Source of the DNA: Owenia fusiformis
Taxonomy: Eukaryota > Annelida > Polychaeta > Sabellida > Oweniidae
Assembly: GCA_903813345.2 (NCBI GenBank)
Contig: CAIIXF020000001.1
Coordinates: 22,959,915-23,023,914 of the forward strand
Direction of reading: 5' to 3'
DNA: 64,000 bases
The notes below the pieces were generated by a model, which ran no database searches, was not told the DNA's origin, and was given only the letters and a program-made list of their open reading frames with translations. The position numbers and the translations under genes were made by a program. Numbering within the stretch: the first letter of the stretch is position 1; each line of letters opens with the position of its first letter. Shown here one piece after another: positions 1 through 11,647 of this stretch.

Positions 1-11
1 TGGTTCTACAG

Positions 12-1007
12 GGTTTCTAGACAACTCATCCCGAGACAACTCATCCCAAGACAAGTCATCCCTAAGACAACTCATCCCAAGACAACTCATCCCTAAGACA
101 ACTCATCCCAAGACATCTCATCCCAAGACAACTCATTCCAAGACATCTCATCCCAAGACATCTCATCCCAAGACAACTCATCCCACTTGTATCATTGATA
201 AATTATTTTGTCCTCTCAATTATATACATGTATATCCTTTTTTCATTTTTACGATTACAAAGTGATATTTGATTATACACTCAATCTCAATATTGATAAT
301 TTTTAGCATTTTGAAATGGCACTTGAAAGTTGCGTTTTACTTTTAGTACCGTCTTTTTTTATTAATTTTAGGTTATTCTTAATATATTTGAGAAAATAGA
401 ATTGAATATATAAATCTGAAACTTTGAAATTGGAAGTCTTATTTAGGATTAAGCCAAATATGACGTAATGGAATTAAACAAAATATTTTAAAACAAATAC
501 TAATTAATCTGGGAGAATTATTCTAATAATACCCGGATAATATATTCTTATTGCATTAATCCTAATCTGACACCCTTGATGATCTTTGATTTAATAATCA
601 AAGTATATATTGATTTGAACTTGTTTACATTTATCCCAATCAATCAACAAAAATTAACTAAAACTAGGCTAAACTAACTACAAAATATAAAAGATATTCC
701 ATGGCCAAACACGGTGCGCTAACTACAAAAATCTCTAAATATTTTTCAAATATTCTTTCAAAAGTTGAAATTAATTGTATAAAATTATGTTATATTTCAA
801 GTTGGGGAGATTTGTCTTGGGGATGAGATGTCTTGGGATGAGTTGTCTTGGGATGAGATGTCTTGGGATGAGTTGTCTTGGGATGAGATGTCTTGGGATG
901 AGATGTCTTGGGATGATATGTCTTGGGATGAGTTGTCTTGGGATGAGATGTCTTGGGGATGAGATGTCTTGGGATGAGTTGTCTTAGGGATGAGTTGTCC
1001 TGTTACC
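12..1007. mobile_element. Foldback-type non-autonomous DNA element with satellite-like inverted arms
   Basis: The left arm (12 to about 190) is a tandem array of a 15-16-bp unit, AAGACAACTCATCCC, with variants. The right arm (about 815-1007) is the same array in reverse complement. The extreme ends match as inverted repeats: GGTTTCTAGACAACTC on the left and GGTAACAGGACAACTC on the right when reverse-complemented. An exact 8-bp direct repeat TTCTACAG flanks both sides (4-11 and 1008-1015), which is the expected target-site duplication. The AT-rich centre shows no transposase. An 8-bp duplication is usual for hAT-like elements and close to that of foldback elements; the superfamily is not settled. 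A sister copy lies at 54217-54846. Confidence 0.85.
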
Positions 1008-1044
1008 TTCTACAGCTATGGTGGTTCTAGTACTTTCACTGTAC

Positions 1045-1250
1045 CAGACCCGTAGCCAGGGGGGGGGGAGTTCTATGGGTTTGAGCGAACTCGCACTCGG
1101 CCAAAAATTCTTTCAAAATCATGCAGTTTTTCATCATTCTGAGCACTTTGGAAGTGATTTTGGCCATTTTGGACCAAAATTGTCGTAAGTGAACCCCCCT
1201 GGAATTTTTCAAAAAGTGAACCCCCTTGGCAAATCCTGTCTACGGGCCTG
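1045..1250. mobile_element. Short MITE with GGCCCGTAG-type terminal inverted repeats
   Basis: The left end CAGACCCGTAGCC and right end CTACGGGCCTG form short inverted repeats. A direct repeat CTGTAC flanks the element (1039-1044 and 1251-1256). The interior contains a run of G and the phrases about AAGTGAACCCCC that recur at 6839-7015, 10508-10650 and 10748-10975, so this is a dispersed family in this genome. There is no coding capacity. Confidence 0.7.
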
Positions 1251-1256
1251 CTGTAC

Positions 1257-4054
1257 TATAGTACTTCTAAGGCTATGATAAATGTAGTTAAAAGCCATAT
1301 ACTCCGCAGGACGTTTTCTCAAGTGGGTGCAAAATTCTTCTTCACACTTCCCAAAGTAAGGCAATTATTTTTCTTATTTTCAAGAGTGAGTACTAAGCAT
1401 TTGCTTCAAAACTAGGAAAACCACTGGTATATATGTACCCTGCCTGCAGAGTCTAGTTAAACTACAGACGAAGCTCTCTTTTAAGAAGTGAAGTCAAACG
1501 AATGCAAAGGGTAGTATATACAGGTATGTATACAGACTGAGATATGTACAACAAAGATACATGTTCATTTTTCACTAAAAACTTTATCAGTTATATTTTG
1601 AAAAGATAGGTGAATGACTACATTAAAGTAATAATAGAAGTTTATGCTTTATTATACAGGAGTAAATCAACAATTCTCCTTTTAGTAAATGCTTTATAAA
1701 AAATAAAATGTTACAAGATTATTGAAAAGTTGGTACATGTACATCAAAGTGAATCAAGACAAAGCGACAAAATATACCAGAGTTTCTCACTATTAAGCCC
1801 ATGGGTGTTTATTTGAAAAGAAGGGTACATCGAAATTATCAATTAAATATCAATTTGGCAAATTGGTGAAGATTGATGATCAAATTGATGATATTTTTGC
1901 TTATCACGAGGTCCTGAAGACACTATTATCAAACAAAACTAGCTTGAATGGCAAAAAAGCCATTATATGCCAAAAACAAGTTTGTTTTCTTCGAACATAT
2001 GGGGTTTATAATGAAACAAATTAAGACTGCCACATTTTCAGAAAATAGTGCAAAATTTTCACTTTGGGAATATCCTGCCCACTGACATGTTCCTCCGGCC
2101 TGGGAAAAATATTTTGCCGTATTTCCCTCAATCAGTCACTATTTGTATAATATCTCCATAAAAATCACCTGCCAGCCTTATATCATAATCGGTTCTCTTG
2201 ATAATAATGCAAGGGTGATCCTTTTTATTTAGGAGAAAGTCTGGTATTTCCTGCCCTAATAGACCTTTCCAATAAACAGTGCCATCTTTCAATGCACAAA
2301 AGAAGCTTGAATATATTGGCTAAATTCATGTCATAGGCTGTTTGTAGCAATGTTAACAAAGAATTAATTAGGACTTTTTTCAAAATTAGCAATAGATTAA
2401 TCCTATTGTTAACTAAGAAACTATGCGTCATTCAAATGACAACATGAATGTAGCCCATATAACCCTGCTTTATTGGTGTAACAAAACATGGCAAATATTT
2501 CATAGTATTCATTCGATGAATGGCATTACAAGTTCATCTTTCAATTATTTACAAGATATATAACTGTATATATTATGTGTTCCCTTTTTTCCACATTAAA
2601 AATTGTAAGTAAAAACCTACTACCATACAACTGTAAAGTACCAACCAAATCTAATGAATTCATAAAATTATGCTACGCAGATAACAGGGGGGTCTCTCTC
2701 AGTTTCATTTTATACCTTATTTTAGATCCTCTTATAAATAATTATTGTATACCTTAAAATAAAAACTCTTATTCAATACCTTATATTTTGGAGGCTCTTA
2801 TACCTTATCCAAATAGACCCCCCTGCAAACAGTATGAAATATATTGTTAGTGTAGGTTGAACTGTTTTACCTCTAGGGAACCCTTAATTGGATTAGCCAG
2901 GTATTCAACCTCAAAAATATTATATAGGAAACATCTTGGGTCCCAATTTATTCATTTTCACTGTATCGAAGTCCAATTTAAATGTATAACCAACAGTGAT
3001 AAAGTCTACAAATTATTCACATACACTGTAGAGTACATGTATATTAAAATTATTTTCATTTTAGGCTAAGGTAATTAAATAAATTGTTAAGCATATTCAC
3101 TTTTTCTTTTTCAAATCAGGTGCATACAAATCGAAACTACAAAATATAAATCAGATACAACTTACACGATATTTAAAATAATCTGTGATCCAATCATAAT
3201 TCAATCTATTTTAGTAATATCATCTGCTATCCTATTTGTATTCATTCAGTCTTATCTCATATTAGATAATATTAATAACTACAGTAATTTGAAAAAATTA
3301 ATGCTGAACAAAGAATTTAACTAACCCCGCCTAAAATACATGTACATACAATACACACACTTTTCACATCATTTTACCTTTCCAAAAATACAGATATATC
3401 TCACTAAAACCTACATAACATAATACTGGATGTAGGTTCTAAAATATATTTTACAGTTTATGTTATATCCTGGGACGATACGATATTGCCCATGGAAAAT
3501 ATCATACTGACAAACCTAGAAGGTATAAGTCAGAGTGTCAGTTTGACAATTTTTGAGGCCTACATCATTATTAACCCACGTTCCATCCCAAATTAAATAA
3601 GTTACTTATTCCATGAAAGCAATGAAAATCAATCTGTCTGTAAGAATTAGGGATTCTGGCACTCAATGCAATTTTTGGCTGACAAAAGATTCAAACCTGG
3701 ATTACATAATATCAATTCTATTTTGATACATTTACAGACTTTATTTACCATTATTGGACATTAATTTCCATGGAATGAAGTAATTTATTTACTTGTTCTT
3801 TGAGGAAAGATCTATAATCAGAATTCCACATTTGATTACTTAGGATCCACGATATATATATACATTCCACCTTCCACTAAAACATCTATATCGTCTCATA
3901 ATTAAATTTCTTAAAATACTCAAACACTCTTTTCATTGCTGCTCTCAAGATCAAGTTGGCAGTGACAGTTAGACTGACATTCTTTGTATATGGGACTTTA
4001 ATTCCTCATTGCTAGAGACTGTTGAGCCTGGGACTGGTACACCTGGGACTGGTG
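1257..4054. other. Gene-free AT-rich region including the PAIP1 3' flank
   Basis: No exon with homology or paired splice sites was found on either strand. The part adjoining 4055 must hold the PAIP1 3' UTR. On the minus strand an AATAAA signal lies at about 3784-3789 and could end the transcript, but other AT-rich hexamers occur nearby. Short open frames here have no recognisable composition or domain. Confidence 0.5.
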
Positions 4055-7000
4055 TTACTGGTATGGGGGAGGTTGTGATTGGGATTCCACTATAAATGCC
4101 TCAAAAGCATCTTGGATCTCAGTATCAAAGTCTTGATCAAATTCACTTCTGCAAACATAAATAATATATCAGTTATGGAAAACAGTGATTGCCATTTCTT
4201 ACTAAACAGTACTACTACTGTACTTTTAAACTATAAACATATCTACAAATATAACATAATTCACCTTTTAGAATCGAATGTATTAGTTGATGACTTTGAG
4301 CGTAAAGAACTTTGTGATATTCAGAGTTATATCTTAAAGATTGTTTCTAAGTGTTAATCAAAATATCTCAACATTCCCCTTTTTGACAGGGTGTAAACAT
4401 ATTGTCAACAGGGTGCTGGGTATACAACTGGGTTTCAATGGTAATCATGTTCAACTTACGACTGGATATATTGGCCAGCAGTGGCAGCATACTGTTCATC
4501 ATCTGGATTCGACCAAGTACCTATCTGGAAAGATCCATCTGGATTTACAGCAAAGTCTGAAGAGGTGATGGATGCGCTATCATCTGGTACGGTGTAGTCA
4601 TTGGTTTCATCGTGATAGCCTGCCTCTTCTCTTGTGATCACCTGACCAGTTGCGTTATAGAAGATAGGCTCAAGCTGAAATTATTAAACAGGGATATCAT
4701 TAATATCATAATAGTCATTTATTTCAGTTTACTTTCTTGATCCACTGTCAAATTCAAATTTATCAAAGAGTGATGTAGAGAGGAAAACCACAAGGAAGAA
4801 GGAATACACAAAAATACCATGTTCTTTCGAAAACTGAGAACTACATTCAACATGATTCATATGTGCAATCCAGATTCCTTCTCTTCAATGTTTAAAAAAA
4901 TAAAAAATTCCATAAAATTTCCAGAGAAGAAATAAAAAATTGTACATCCCCTCACTTACTTGATTAAAAGTATTAAAATAATTGTTATAATTACAAGTCA
5001 TTCATTGACAAGTGAACATGTGTGAAATATGTCTTGAATATGGAATGCATTTCTATGTGAAAAATATGAGTGAAAAAATATGTTTAGAATATGTGTGAAA
5101 TATTAGTGGAATATGCATGAAATATGAGTGTACTAGTTGTGATATATGTGCTAAATATGAAATATATGTTGAGTATATGTGAATTATGTGGGATAATATG
5201 ACTATCGTATACAAAATGTTACTCGAAATATGGTGAAATATGAATACTGTATAAGAATATGAATGTAATATGACAATCGTAGAATATGAGTGAAATATGG
5301 CTTTGGGAAATATGAGTGCGATATGACTGAGCTAAATATGAGTGAAATATGTCTGTGGGAAATGTGAGTGAAACATGTGTGGAACCTGTTTCTTACGGTT
5401 AGATTTTCATTGAAGCTGAACTGTCCCATCTGAGATTCAAGTTTTGGTGATGGTGCTGACTCTATCCTCCCCCAGTTGCTAGCTCTTAACTCTATCAAGT
5501 CCAGCAACATTTGTTTTACAGTCCTGTAAAATGTATACATTTTATACAAGGTTATAACACAAGGTATACCAGTGAAGAAGCAGAGTATGATATCATATAT
5601 ATGCTATATAATATTGTATATAAGACTGGATTATCCAATATCAGATTGTTTCTCGTGGCATCATTTTATTGCCTCATCTTATATTACAAGAAGTGATCTG
5701 ATATTCTGAATTTATTATACATGTGTTATGTTGGGTAGAACGCATGAAATAAATAATGTTAACGAACTGACTTGCTTATATTCTGAACATCTAAAGTTTG
5801 TTGCTTTATCCTTTGTATGATATTGTCCATATGTGGGGCTGAACCATTGCTTTTCTCTTTTTCTGAATCTTCCAGGGCAGCTCCAGCAAACTGAAAAATC
5901 AAAAATCTTTCAATTCAATAACACAAAGAATAGATAACACAAAACGTCTGAAGCAATAATTCAATAGATATTATTCTTGAGTCATTAAAATAGCCAAATT
6001 AACCTGCTTCGAGTTATTGAATGGATCTAATGACATTAAAACTAATTCTTCGTTATAGCTTCAAAGAAAAATCATACATCAGCGAACAATTGAAATAGAA
6101 AAGTTGTGAAACTGAATAACATTCAATTCAAGATTCCAGATTTGGTGAATGTTCGACTTCTAAAAAGAAAGTCAAAAGGAAGGAAGTTCTCAATTTTGAT
6201 CTCCGAGAGAATCAACATCAAATCAATTTTTTTTAAATTAAATTACTCACCTTGAGTAACCTAATGGCAAATTTATAGTTGTTATCTGATGGATGGTCCA
6301 GTAATGTAAGTGTTAGATCTCTACAAGCTGTGCCTAACAGGTGAATTCTCTCATTATTTACCTGCAAAAACAAGGCATAGTGTATAACATAATACATAAC
6401 TTGATAACAGCAATGCCAAGGCATAGTAAATCCCAACAAACAGTCATGTAAAGGACTGTTATTTTTTCATATTACCCTGATTTTAAAGTTATACAAATGA
6501 AAAAAATCCCAATAAAAAGAAAATATTATCTGTCCAATGCAAGAAAAAGAGGAATCTTATCATATTTCTAATTCTAACAAGCGTCCAAGAAATTTGACAG
6601 AAAAATGATTCTGTAAATCAGAAAATTAACTGTACTGATTTGTTTTCATTTTACAGTTGACTTACTGTCATATTCATAAAAAGTTCTCCCATAAAAATCG
6701 TGAACCCATGTAGTCGATTACAATCACTGAGGCTAGATGCTAGCTCATTCCTTTTTGTATGCTCTCTTTGACACCTAAAACAGAATTTTACTATGTATTT
6801 GTCAAGTTTTCAATAACTCAGACTGCCTTTATGGATAACAGCCCTGTATCCAGGGGATCGGAGGTGAGGTTCTATGGGGTGCAAGCAAACCCTTCCCCCC
6901 AAAAATCATTCAGTTCTTCACCATTCTGAGCACGTTTCAAGTGATTGTGGGCCAAAGTGGTCAATTGTGAACCCCCTGGAATTTTTTGAAAACTGAACCC

Positions 7001-10000
7001 CTCTTGAAGGGTTGTGATAGAATGGAAGGAGTAATTGTTGATTTCTTTACTGAAAATGTTGATAATCAAGTGAAATCAAAAAGAAATCAAAAATTGTCCA
7101 CAACTGACAATAAACAAAACAATTATCTGAAACTAAATAGATGATGTGAAAATGTATAAATATTCAACCAATAAATAACATTGAATCGTCATAATATTAT
7201 ATATGATAGAGCTTTAGGCATTTGAAGTTGTAATAGACTGCTAGACTCAATAACACATAGTATAAGTTATTGAATGATTTGAAGTGCAATACAGAATATA
7301 TTCTGTTCGCGAAATTTATCAAGACAGAATATATCCTGTATTGCACTTCAAATCATTCAATAACGTTTTTATTGTGTGCTCCTCTGTATTGCGACTGAGA
7401 TTGTCCCCTTTGTACCAATATTTTCTGTATTGCAACGGAGATGATCAACAGGGACAATCTCAGTAGCAATACAGATTGGTACAGCACAAGAACTGACCAA
7501 TCAGAGAGCTTCATTTTACAGATCATACGATGAATTAAATTGCAATTATTGAAGTGTTCAGGAAAGCATAACTTATTGCTAAATTATTTGTGAGGATTTG
7601 GTGCGAAAAAAAATCCAGAAATGACAGCATTTTTGCACATTATTTGAATACATCTCTACACAAGCTTACCTTTTTAAAAGAAGCTGTCTAAATGTTGCTA
7701 ATTTTATATGCACAACTGGGAGAAGGTGTTGACTAAAATATGCACAGATCTTGGCGCCTGTATATGTGCTCTGTAGATCTGTTATGGACTGGAAATGTAA
7801 TAAATAGAGGTTATTCACTGAGAGGGATTGAATATGGGGTTTATATTGAGGAATAAATACAATCCTAAGGGCCAAGAAGTATTTTACCATATCATATATG
7901 GGATAAACACTAGAAAATGGCAACATCATCTCGTAGATATTCCCAACTAATTATACGAGTATAGCATTTCTAGAACAGGCTTTAATCTGCTGGTCATGCT
8001 TTTATTCTGTTGGTATTGTTCTCAACAAGGTATGAGATATTCATGTGAAATATTTAAATATTGATTCTATATAGTGATCTTCCAAACTCAATACATTTGA
8101 TTAAACAGTACATTAAAGCTATGCTTGGAAGAGATGTCAAAATTAATGGAAATTCCATTTTTGATCTTGAGAGGGATAAATAAAAAATAAAACAATATCT
8201 GCAAATGACTTTTAAATACTAGAATACAGTGTGTCTCAAAAAAAATGTTACACTTACAAAAAGTTCAATATCTTTCATGATTTTGACTTTTCCCCTAAAA
8301 TATACTTAGATACCATAAGACCAGTCTTTCTCGAATAAATTCACACCATCAGATTCAAAATCCGTCCAAGATTGGCTGCACAGGACAGATTTTATAGACG
8401 CATGTGAAATCTGATTTGCGCCAACTTCTCAGTGGCTGGACATGTGGTGATCAATTCTTTTTTGGTGTGAATGCTGTGGACAGTGATATCTTGATATGAT
8501 CAATGATCCAGTTGTTTCTTTCCTGGATAGAAATACAAGATTTCATTGTCAGAGTGTTCAATTTTGTTATGATCGCAACAGGATGGTGCAAAGGCCTGTG
8601 GCAGATCGTTTGGTAGAACTCTTTGGAAATTAGAAGATAGCATTGAATTACCCAATGGATTGGCCCCCAGGGTCATCCCACTTTACACCCTTGAGTTTTT
8701 TAAGGGCCTCTGAATGCAGTTTACATCATTACAAACTGACCTAAATGAACTTCTGCAAAAACAATTGATAGAATCAGAGTGATATTACAATTCATGCACG
8801 CATGGGCAAGGGTACCTCAAGTTTAATTAGGAGAACATGTTGAGGGGACCACATGTTTATGTCTTATACCCAATGATCATATGTAAGACAAATAGGAAAA
8901 TTACATAATGACTCAGTTTAAGGTCAAGCTTCTACTCAGAAGAAAGTTAAATATTAAAGAAACTGTTCCTCTTTTGTCATTTGGTCAATCTAATCACTTA
9001 GAAGTTGGCGCAAGTCAGATTTTACCATGGGACACTAAAAGCTGTCATGTGGAGCCAATCAATGACAGATTTTGAATTTGATGGTGTCAAATTATTCAAG
9101 AAAGATTTTTCTTTTGGTATCCAAAGTATATTTTAGGGAAAAGTCAAAATTATGAAAGATATTGAACTTTTTGTGAGTGTAACATTTTTTTTGAGACACT
9201 CTGTAGTACATTTCCTTTGAATATAATAATGCTATACTTCAGAGACACCTCAAAATTAACAGAAATACACTTTTCTTGATGTCTGACATACTTTCCCCCT
9301 TGGCCCTATCAAACTTTTTCATGTGGATCATTTGAGTAATTTCAAGATGCAAGTATCCCCATACATTGCATAGAATTTTCAAGAATTCAAAGAAGGCTCA
9401 CAGTCAGAGCATCATTATGTTCAGGGACACAGCACACATAGGTGAGGCACTAGGCGAGGCAAAACTGAGAGAAAGATAGATTTCTTACACATGTACTCGA
9501 CTCGTAAACAAGCTACACCCATCTTGGTAAATTCAGGGTATAAAGTAACATGGCAATATACCTAATAAAAGTTGACAGATTGGTACTTATAAATGTAGTA
9601 CATTTAATTAAGTTTCACATACCTTGTTAAAAATGATATCAACTATTTTTTCTAAAGTTTCTTCGCTATCGATTATTTGACAAATGTCTCTATTAAGGGA
9701 TTGTACTGTTATATCAAAGCTGCCTGGGTGTCGAGTAAGGTCGTTCAATGTTGTTGTTACTCTCTCAATGGGGTCTATTGGTGGGGCTGTGGACCATGTA
9801 TTGTATGTTTCCACAGGCTCTACAATATGAGGATCCCATCCGCTTGGCTGAAATAATCAGATATACTGTACAGTGCAAAAATAGAAGATGATACTTGTAT
9901 TTTTTAAATTCCTCCATTAACTATGATCAAACTATACCTAATAAATCCAAAAGGAATTTGATGGAAAATACATCACAATTCTAGAAAAGATACCATATTC

Positions 10001-11305
10001 ATAGAAAAGTTCTCATTTTCCAAAAATGTAAAATGCCAAACAAAAAGTTCGATTAGCAGTCCCAAAATGTATTGCCTCAGTGACTTTTCAAAACTCTAGA
10101 ACCATTTACATCTAGCTCCAGCTTTATACTTCCACTTGTTGGGTCCCAATCTAGTCAATGTGTCATACATGTACCTAACTGAAAACCTGGATCCGCCTCT
10201 GTGTTATACCTGATATTGGGGCTGTATCCAACTTCTAGGTACAAACTCTGCAGCTTCTGCATTCAGGGTGGTTTTGGGGAAATTATTCTGTGTTGTGATC
10301 GTTGTAACTGAGGGGCTAGCAGTGTCTGTTGGTCGTGTTACGTTTACACCTGACACATCAGCACCTGAAAAGAACAATCGTAATTACGAAGGCTGCTCTT
10401 TTACCAAACTCTTATCTATGACCTAGAGTTATGAGTAATAGTTCTAAAAAATGTACAATCTAATTCCCCAGTATGCTTTGAAGTACAAAAGAGTGTGATA
10501 TGCATAGACCAGGCCCGTAGCCAGGATTTGCCAAGGGGGGGTTCACATTAGACAATTTTGGCCCAAATATGGCTAAAATCACTTGAGAAATGCTCAAAAT
10601 GGTGAAAAACTGCATGATTTTGACAGTTCGTTTGTATGGACCCACAGTCGGTTACAGTTGATATGGGGCAAGCCCAAATCATGATCTCTAGGCTACTTTT
10701 TTTCAGAAGAAATGTATACTAATGATTTGAGCTTGCCACACTGCATACCAGGCCCATAGCCTGAGGATTTACCGGGCGGAGATGTTTTACCAAGGGTGGA
10801 GCTATTGCCAAAGGGGTTATATGCGAAAAGTGCTCAGAATGGTGAAAAACTGGATGATTTAGAAAGAATTTCTGGACAGGGAGGGGGGAGCGGCGGAGGG
10901 GGAGTGGCGGAGGGGGAGCGGCTGCCGCTCCCTCTTCTGCTTCTCCCCCACCTGGCTACAGGCCTCATACTGACGTATGGACGTGCAAACTAACAACTCT
11001 GACAAAGGCTAATAGACCCAGGAACATCTTTACAAATTAAAAGTCAAGGTTAGTCTGATCAGTGGCTCGGAGTCCCAATCAGAATCCACACTCCACAGTA
11101 GATTTTTTCTCGTGGGACACAAACTGCCTTTTTTATACATGTTGCTTGGCCATTCAAAACATTGTCAATTACACTTTTGAAAGATTGTACCTGGCTCCTG
11201 GATCAATCTTAAAAATGTTTCTTCAGTTGGCTTGCGAAGTCGTTTTGTTTTCGCGGGTTTCCCTCGCCCTCTACCTTTCCCAACTTCCGGTGAATCTCCC
11301 GACAT
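4055..11305 (-). CDS. PAIP1: Polyadenylate-binding protein-interacting protein 1 (PAIP1), 10 exons, complete
   Basis: PAIP1 binds poly(A)-binding protein and eIF4-type factors in the cytoplasm and stimulates translation of polyadenylated mRNA. Coding exons, in transcript order: 11305-11191, 10364-10210, 9847-9623, 7788-7670, 6774-6666, 6361-6251, 5890-5772, 5523-5397, 4674-4460, 4148-4055. Every junction is GT-AG, the phases chain without a break, and the sum is 1389 nt (462 aa plus TAA); human PAIP1 is about 479 aa. Residues 71-81 (TLNAEAAEFVP) are a PAM2 motif, the ligand of the PABP MLLE domain. Residues about 115-340 form the MIF4G domain, with hallmarks such as GAKICAYFS, FRQLLLKR, GELFMNM, KQMLLDLIELR and SNWGR. 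The acidic C terminus resembles the PABP-binding tail of the family. The ATG at 11305 follows a basic, short N terminus; human PAIP1 has a longer proline-rich one. Assignment is from recalled family sequence, not a search. Confidence 0.95.
4900..5380. repeat. Degenerate GTGAAATATGAGTG repeat in a PAIP1 intron
   Basis: Variants of GAATATGAGTGAAATATG recur irregularly about 20 times. The array reaches the donor side of the exon at 5397-5523. The minus-strand frame running through it continues the true exon into the intron and is not coding. Confidence 0.65.
6839..7015. repeat. Degenerate copy of the GGCCCGTAG MITE family in a PAIP1 intron
   Basis: It shares with 1045-1250 the order of short phrases: a pyrimidine/G-rich start, CATTCTGAGCAC, GTGAACCCCC, and GGAATTTTT. 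The terminal repeats have decayed. It lies in the intron between the exons at 6666-6774 and 7670-7788 and has no coding potential. Confidence 0.55.
7266..7364. repeat. Near-perfect palindrome, about 40-bp arms
   Basis: GTTATTGAATGATTTGAAG at 7266 is answered by its reverse complement ending at 7364, with about 17 bp of loop between the arms. Immediately downstream (about 7380-7490) a second set of inverted pieces shares GTATTGC and GGGACAATCTCAG. Together they look like a small hairpin MITE. It sits in a PAIP1 intron, so the nascent RNA could fold into a long hairpin. Confidence 0.75.
8227..9203. mobile_element. Decayed mariner/Tc1-type transposon with long terminal inverted repeats
   Basis: The ends read CAGTGTGTCTC on the left and GAGACACTCTG on the right, and each is bounded by TA (8225-8226 and 9204-9205), the target duplication of the Tc1/mariner superfamily. 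Inverted similarity continues inward for well over 100 bp (the AAAAAGTTCAATATCTTTC block and its complement). The interior plus strand at about 8650-8770 reads as a broken transposase C terminus with the familiar W-P-P-R and tP-L-eF-F pattern, interrupted by frameshifts. It is non-functional and lies in a PAIP1 intron. Confidence 0.8.
10508..10650. repeat. GGCCCGTAG MITE family copy in PAIP1 intron 1
   Basis: It begins CAGGCCCGTAGCCAGGATTT, runs into a G run and GTTCACA, and contains CTCAAAATGGTGAAAAACTG, which is the reverse orientation of phrases in the copy at 1045-1250. The far end is not clear. No coding capacity. Confidence 0.6.
10748..10975. repeat. GGCCCGTAG-related repeat, GC-rich interior
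   Basis: It starts CCAGGCCCATAGCCTGAGG and ends near GGCTACAGGCCT, so the ends are inverted relatives of each other. It again carries GCTCAGAATGGTGAAAAACTG. The centre (about 10880-10950) is an unusual GC-rich run of GGCGGAGGGGGAG units. It is adjacent to 10508-10650 in PAIP1 intron 1. Confidence 0.55.
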
Positions 11306-11647
11306 TGTGTAGGATGTTAGTGTGTTAGATTGTAGCGATTGATAGCACTAACTATCAATTATTCATTAAGTGTTTACATTAATTTACAACAATTGGTGTA
11401 AACACTTCTAAATATGCTTCAAAATATAACAAATTCTGGTTATTTTTGTTTTGTAGAAATCGAAATCGAGGCTAAATAATTTAGCCCTGATATTTAGTCC
11501 TATTTCATTAAATATTTAGGTGCAAAATAATTACTTTTGGTTTAATTTTGTGTTGAAAAATTAATGTGATGTAATTGAGTGAGTTCTATTGATCAGATCA
11601 ATAGCATTTCAACCGATTCTTCCATTCAAGTTTTATTCACTTCCAAG
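11306..11647. promoter_or_regulatory. Putative bidirectional promoter between PAIP1 and BRIX1
   Basis: The two start codons (11305 minus, 11648 plus) point away from each other with only 342 bp between them, so both promoters and 5' UTRs must fit here unless there are upstream non-coding exons. No TATA box is obvious. AAGTGTTTAC at 11368-11377 and GTAAACACTT at 11398-11407 are perfect inverted 10-mers 20 bp apart; each contains a forkhead-like TGTTTAC core. Both genes serve protein synthesis, which fits shared housekeeping control. The regulatory role is inferred. Confidence 0.6.

Noticed and set aside
775-987. Met/Cys/Leu-Gly repeat frame
   Set aside because: Translation of the GGGATGAGTTGTCTT arm of the foldback element.
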